Part shown: positions 57,201-58,577 of the stretch, one piece after another
How the letters are laid out: each line of letters opens with the position of its first letter
How positions within the stretch are numbered: position 1 is the stretch's first letter
From: Zygnema cylindricum
Taxonomy: Eukaryota; Streptophyta; Zygnematophyceae; Zygnematales; Zygnemataceae
Reading direction: 5' to 3'
DNA: 58,577 nt
Assembly: GCA_037447655.1 (NCBI GenBank)
Contig: JBBHKE010002632.1
Location: 728,327-786,903 of the forward strand
Made by a program: the position numbers and the translations under genes
The notes under the pieces: generated by a model
Databases searched by the model: none
The model's input: the letters and a program-made list of their open reading frames with translations, nothing else
Told to the model about the DNA's origin: nothing

Positions 57201-58443
57201 TTTCCCACGAGAAATTTCGATCTCTTTACTTGTCGACTTTGAAAAAGGAGATTGATCCTTCCACTATTGATTACATTATAGCCAATCATACGGAGCCAGA
57301 CCACAGTGGACTTATCCCTGACCTTCTTGAATTAGCCCCAAATGCAGTAGTTTTGGGCTCGAGAGTGTGTATTCAGTTTTTGAAAAATCTCATTCTCAAG
57401 CCCTTCAAGTTCAAGGAAGTTAAGGTACGATGATGATCAAGGTTTCATTTCTATTTTCTTGTTAGTTTGGCATATGCTTCCATTTCTTACATTTTGGAGT
57501 TTCACCTGCGATTTACAGATTTTAAAAACCTTTCCTTGACTGATAATGGGAAGGCAAAGGAAGGGTTTTCTGGTCTTTCCATTTTAATGTAAAAGTGTTT
57601 TCTGGAGAAACCCTTAAAAGTTGATAATCCAAAAAGTAATTTTGATGACAGGCTGAGGTACATTTTCCTCAATGGAACATTTAGGACCTAATTTGTGGAA
57701 CTCGGTTAGTATGTCTTGTCTTAGAATGAAGTGCAATTCTTAGCCTAATCCAATATATTGAGGACATGTGGTGCAACTATGGTTAATTTGAAGAATGGTG
57801 GTTGGCAGGGCGGTGAGACCATCGATTTGGGAAAAGAACACGTGCTTGAGTTTGTTATGGCCCCAAATCTTCATTGGCCCGACACCATGTTTACTCTGGA
57901 TAGAGGGACAGGTGTCATGTATACATGCGATGCTTTTGGAATGCATTATTGTTCAGAAGTGGTGAGTATTTTTAGTCTACTTTTAGTCAAACACTCAGTG
58001 TTTTCTTTTTTTTTTGGTTTTGGCTGCACTGCGTCATGTATACGCTGGAAATGGTTGTTGTATGGACTTTTAGCTTCAAATTTTCTACATGAAATCTTTG
58101 CTTTGAATGCTTCTTTTCAAACCTGTCTGGAACTGGGTGTGGTCTGGTTGGAACTTGGGATCAGGTTTTTGATGAAGATCTCCATCTTGTTGAACCACAT
58201 TTCCGATTCTACTATGACTGTCTCATGCGACCCAATGCTCGATCCGTACTAACCGCTCTCAAGAAAATATCGTCGTGGGAGTACGGGGCAATAGCAACGG
58301 GCCATGGGCCTCTTCTGCAGTACAACGTGCCAGAACTTCTCGGAAAATACGAGGCCTGGTCAAAAGTTGCTATGGAAAAACAAACAGCAAGTGTGGCTTT
58401 GTTATATGTTTCTGACTATGGATATAGCGATAGGTTGTCACAG
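54268..58443 (+). CDS. FLVB: Chloroplast flavodiiron protein FLVB, 5' part (five exons, continues outside the window)
   Basis: FLVA/FLVB reduce oxygen to water with electrons from the photosystem I acceptor side and protect it under fluctuating light. Exons: 54268-54546, 56628-56701, 57127-57424, 57809-57961, 58165-58443, 361 codons so far. Residues 1 to about 75 are a Ser/Ala/Val-rich transit peptide. The metallo-beta-lactamase-like diiron domain follows with TIRSLDWDRDRFDI, HTEPDHSG (His172, Glu174, Asp176), APNLHWPDTMF (His239), TCDAFGMHY (Asp258) and ATGHGPL (His315). All six canonical iron ligands are present, which fits FLVB/Flv3; FLVA/Flv1 proteins have lost several. The last exon reaches YVSDYGYSDRLSQ, the start of the FMN-binding flavodoxin domain. 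The window ends in the next intron. Confidence 0.95.
55246..55817. mobile_element. TACACCG-family TIR element in FLVB intron 1 (about 570 bp)
   Basis: The left end reads ACACCGTGAATTGCCTTTAG, and the right end, inverted, reads TACACCACGAATTGCTGTTAG. Inner ends have GACACTAATT-like words as in other copies. The left TA is no longer clear. It makes up about a quarter of the 2.08-kb first intron. Short open frames inside have no recognised domain. Confidence 0.6.
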
Positions 58444-58521
58444 GTGGGTTTTCGCTCTCACTGTGTAATGTCTATTAGCTCGATCTCACACACTGGCATC
58501 GCCAGCTCTCACCACTTGACA

Positions 58522-58531
58522 TCTCTCTCTC

Positions 58532-58577
<46 letters not shown>
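58522..58577 (+). repeat. (CT)n microsatellite at the window edge
   Basis: Almost uninterrupted CT dinucleotides run to the last base, inside the FLVB intron after exon 5. The true length is unknown because the window stops, perhaps at an assembly break caused by the repeat. Confidence 0.9.

Overview
The window is nuclear DNA from a photosynthetic eukaryote of the green (streptophyte) lineage. Its genes are split by many GT-AG introns, and they include a ferredoxin-dependent glutamate synthase with a chloroplast-transit-like N-terminus, a plant-type kelch acyl-CoA-binding protein, a ubiquitin-S27a fusion, and a chloroplast-type flavodiiron protein (FLVB). Flowering plants are known to have lost FLVA/FLVB, so a charophyte alga, bryophyte, lycophyte, fern or gymnosperm is more likely. 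I lean towards a charophyte alga or bryophyte, but cannot name the species from sequence alone.

Layout. 1-3632: transposon remnants, a polypurine tract and a head-to-head pair of 0.93 kb elements. 4278-22758 (+): Fd-GOGAT, 36 exons that I could join in frame into a 1653-residue protein. 22759-29673: gene-free, with several terminal-inverted-repeat (TIR) elements. 29674-30360 (-): ubiquitin-eS31 (RPS27A), two exons. 30361-31086: short divergent promoter. 31087-33079 (+): dyskerin/CBF5, two exons. 33080-40977: 3' flank, then a dense transposon island. 40978-51804 (+): acyl-CoA-binding kelch protein, 20 exons, 732 residues. 51805-54267: intergenic, with an AT-rich degenerate array. 54268 to the right edge (+): 5' part of FLVB (five exons visible; flavodoxin and flavin-reductase parts lie outside).

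Functionally, Fd-GOGAT uses reduced ferredoxin to assimilate ammonium in the plastid, and FLVB (with FLVA) drains electrons from the photosystem I acceptor side to oxygen. RPS27A and dyskerin share a promoter and both serve ribosome production. The acyl-CoA-binding protein is a lipid-handling scaffold.

The most striking content is the non-coding part. No transposase is visible, yet four kinds of non-autonomous TIR element can be delimited by their target-site duplications (TSDs): a PIF/Harbinger-like family (TIR starts GGG, 3-bp TAA/TTA-type TSD), two hAT-like families (8-bp TSD), a Mutator-like element (9-10 bp TSD) and a TA-bounded family with TACACCG ends. At 37705-40482 four of these are nested and can be dated relative to one another. 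The Harbinger-like family also carries a conserved internal block with CRE-like and telo-box-like motifs.
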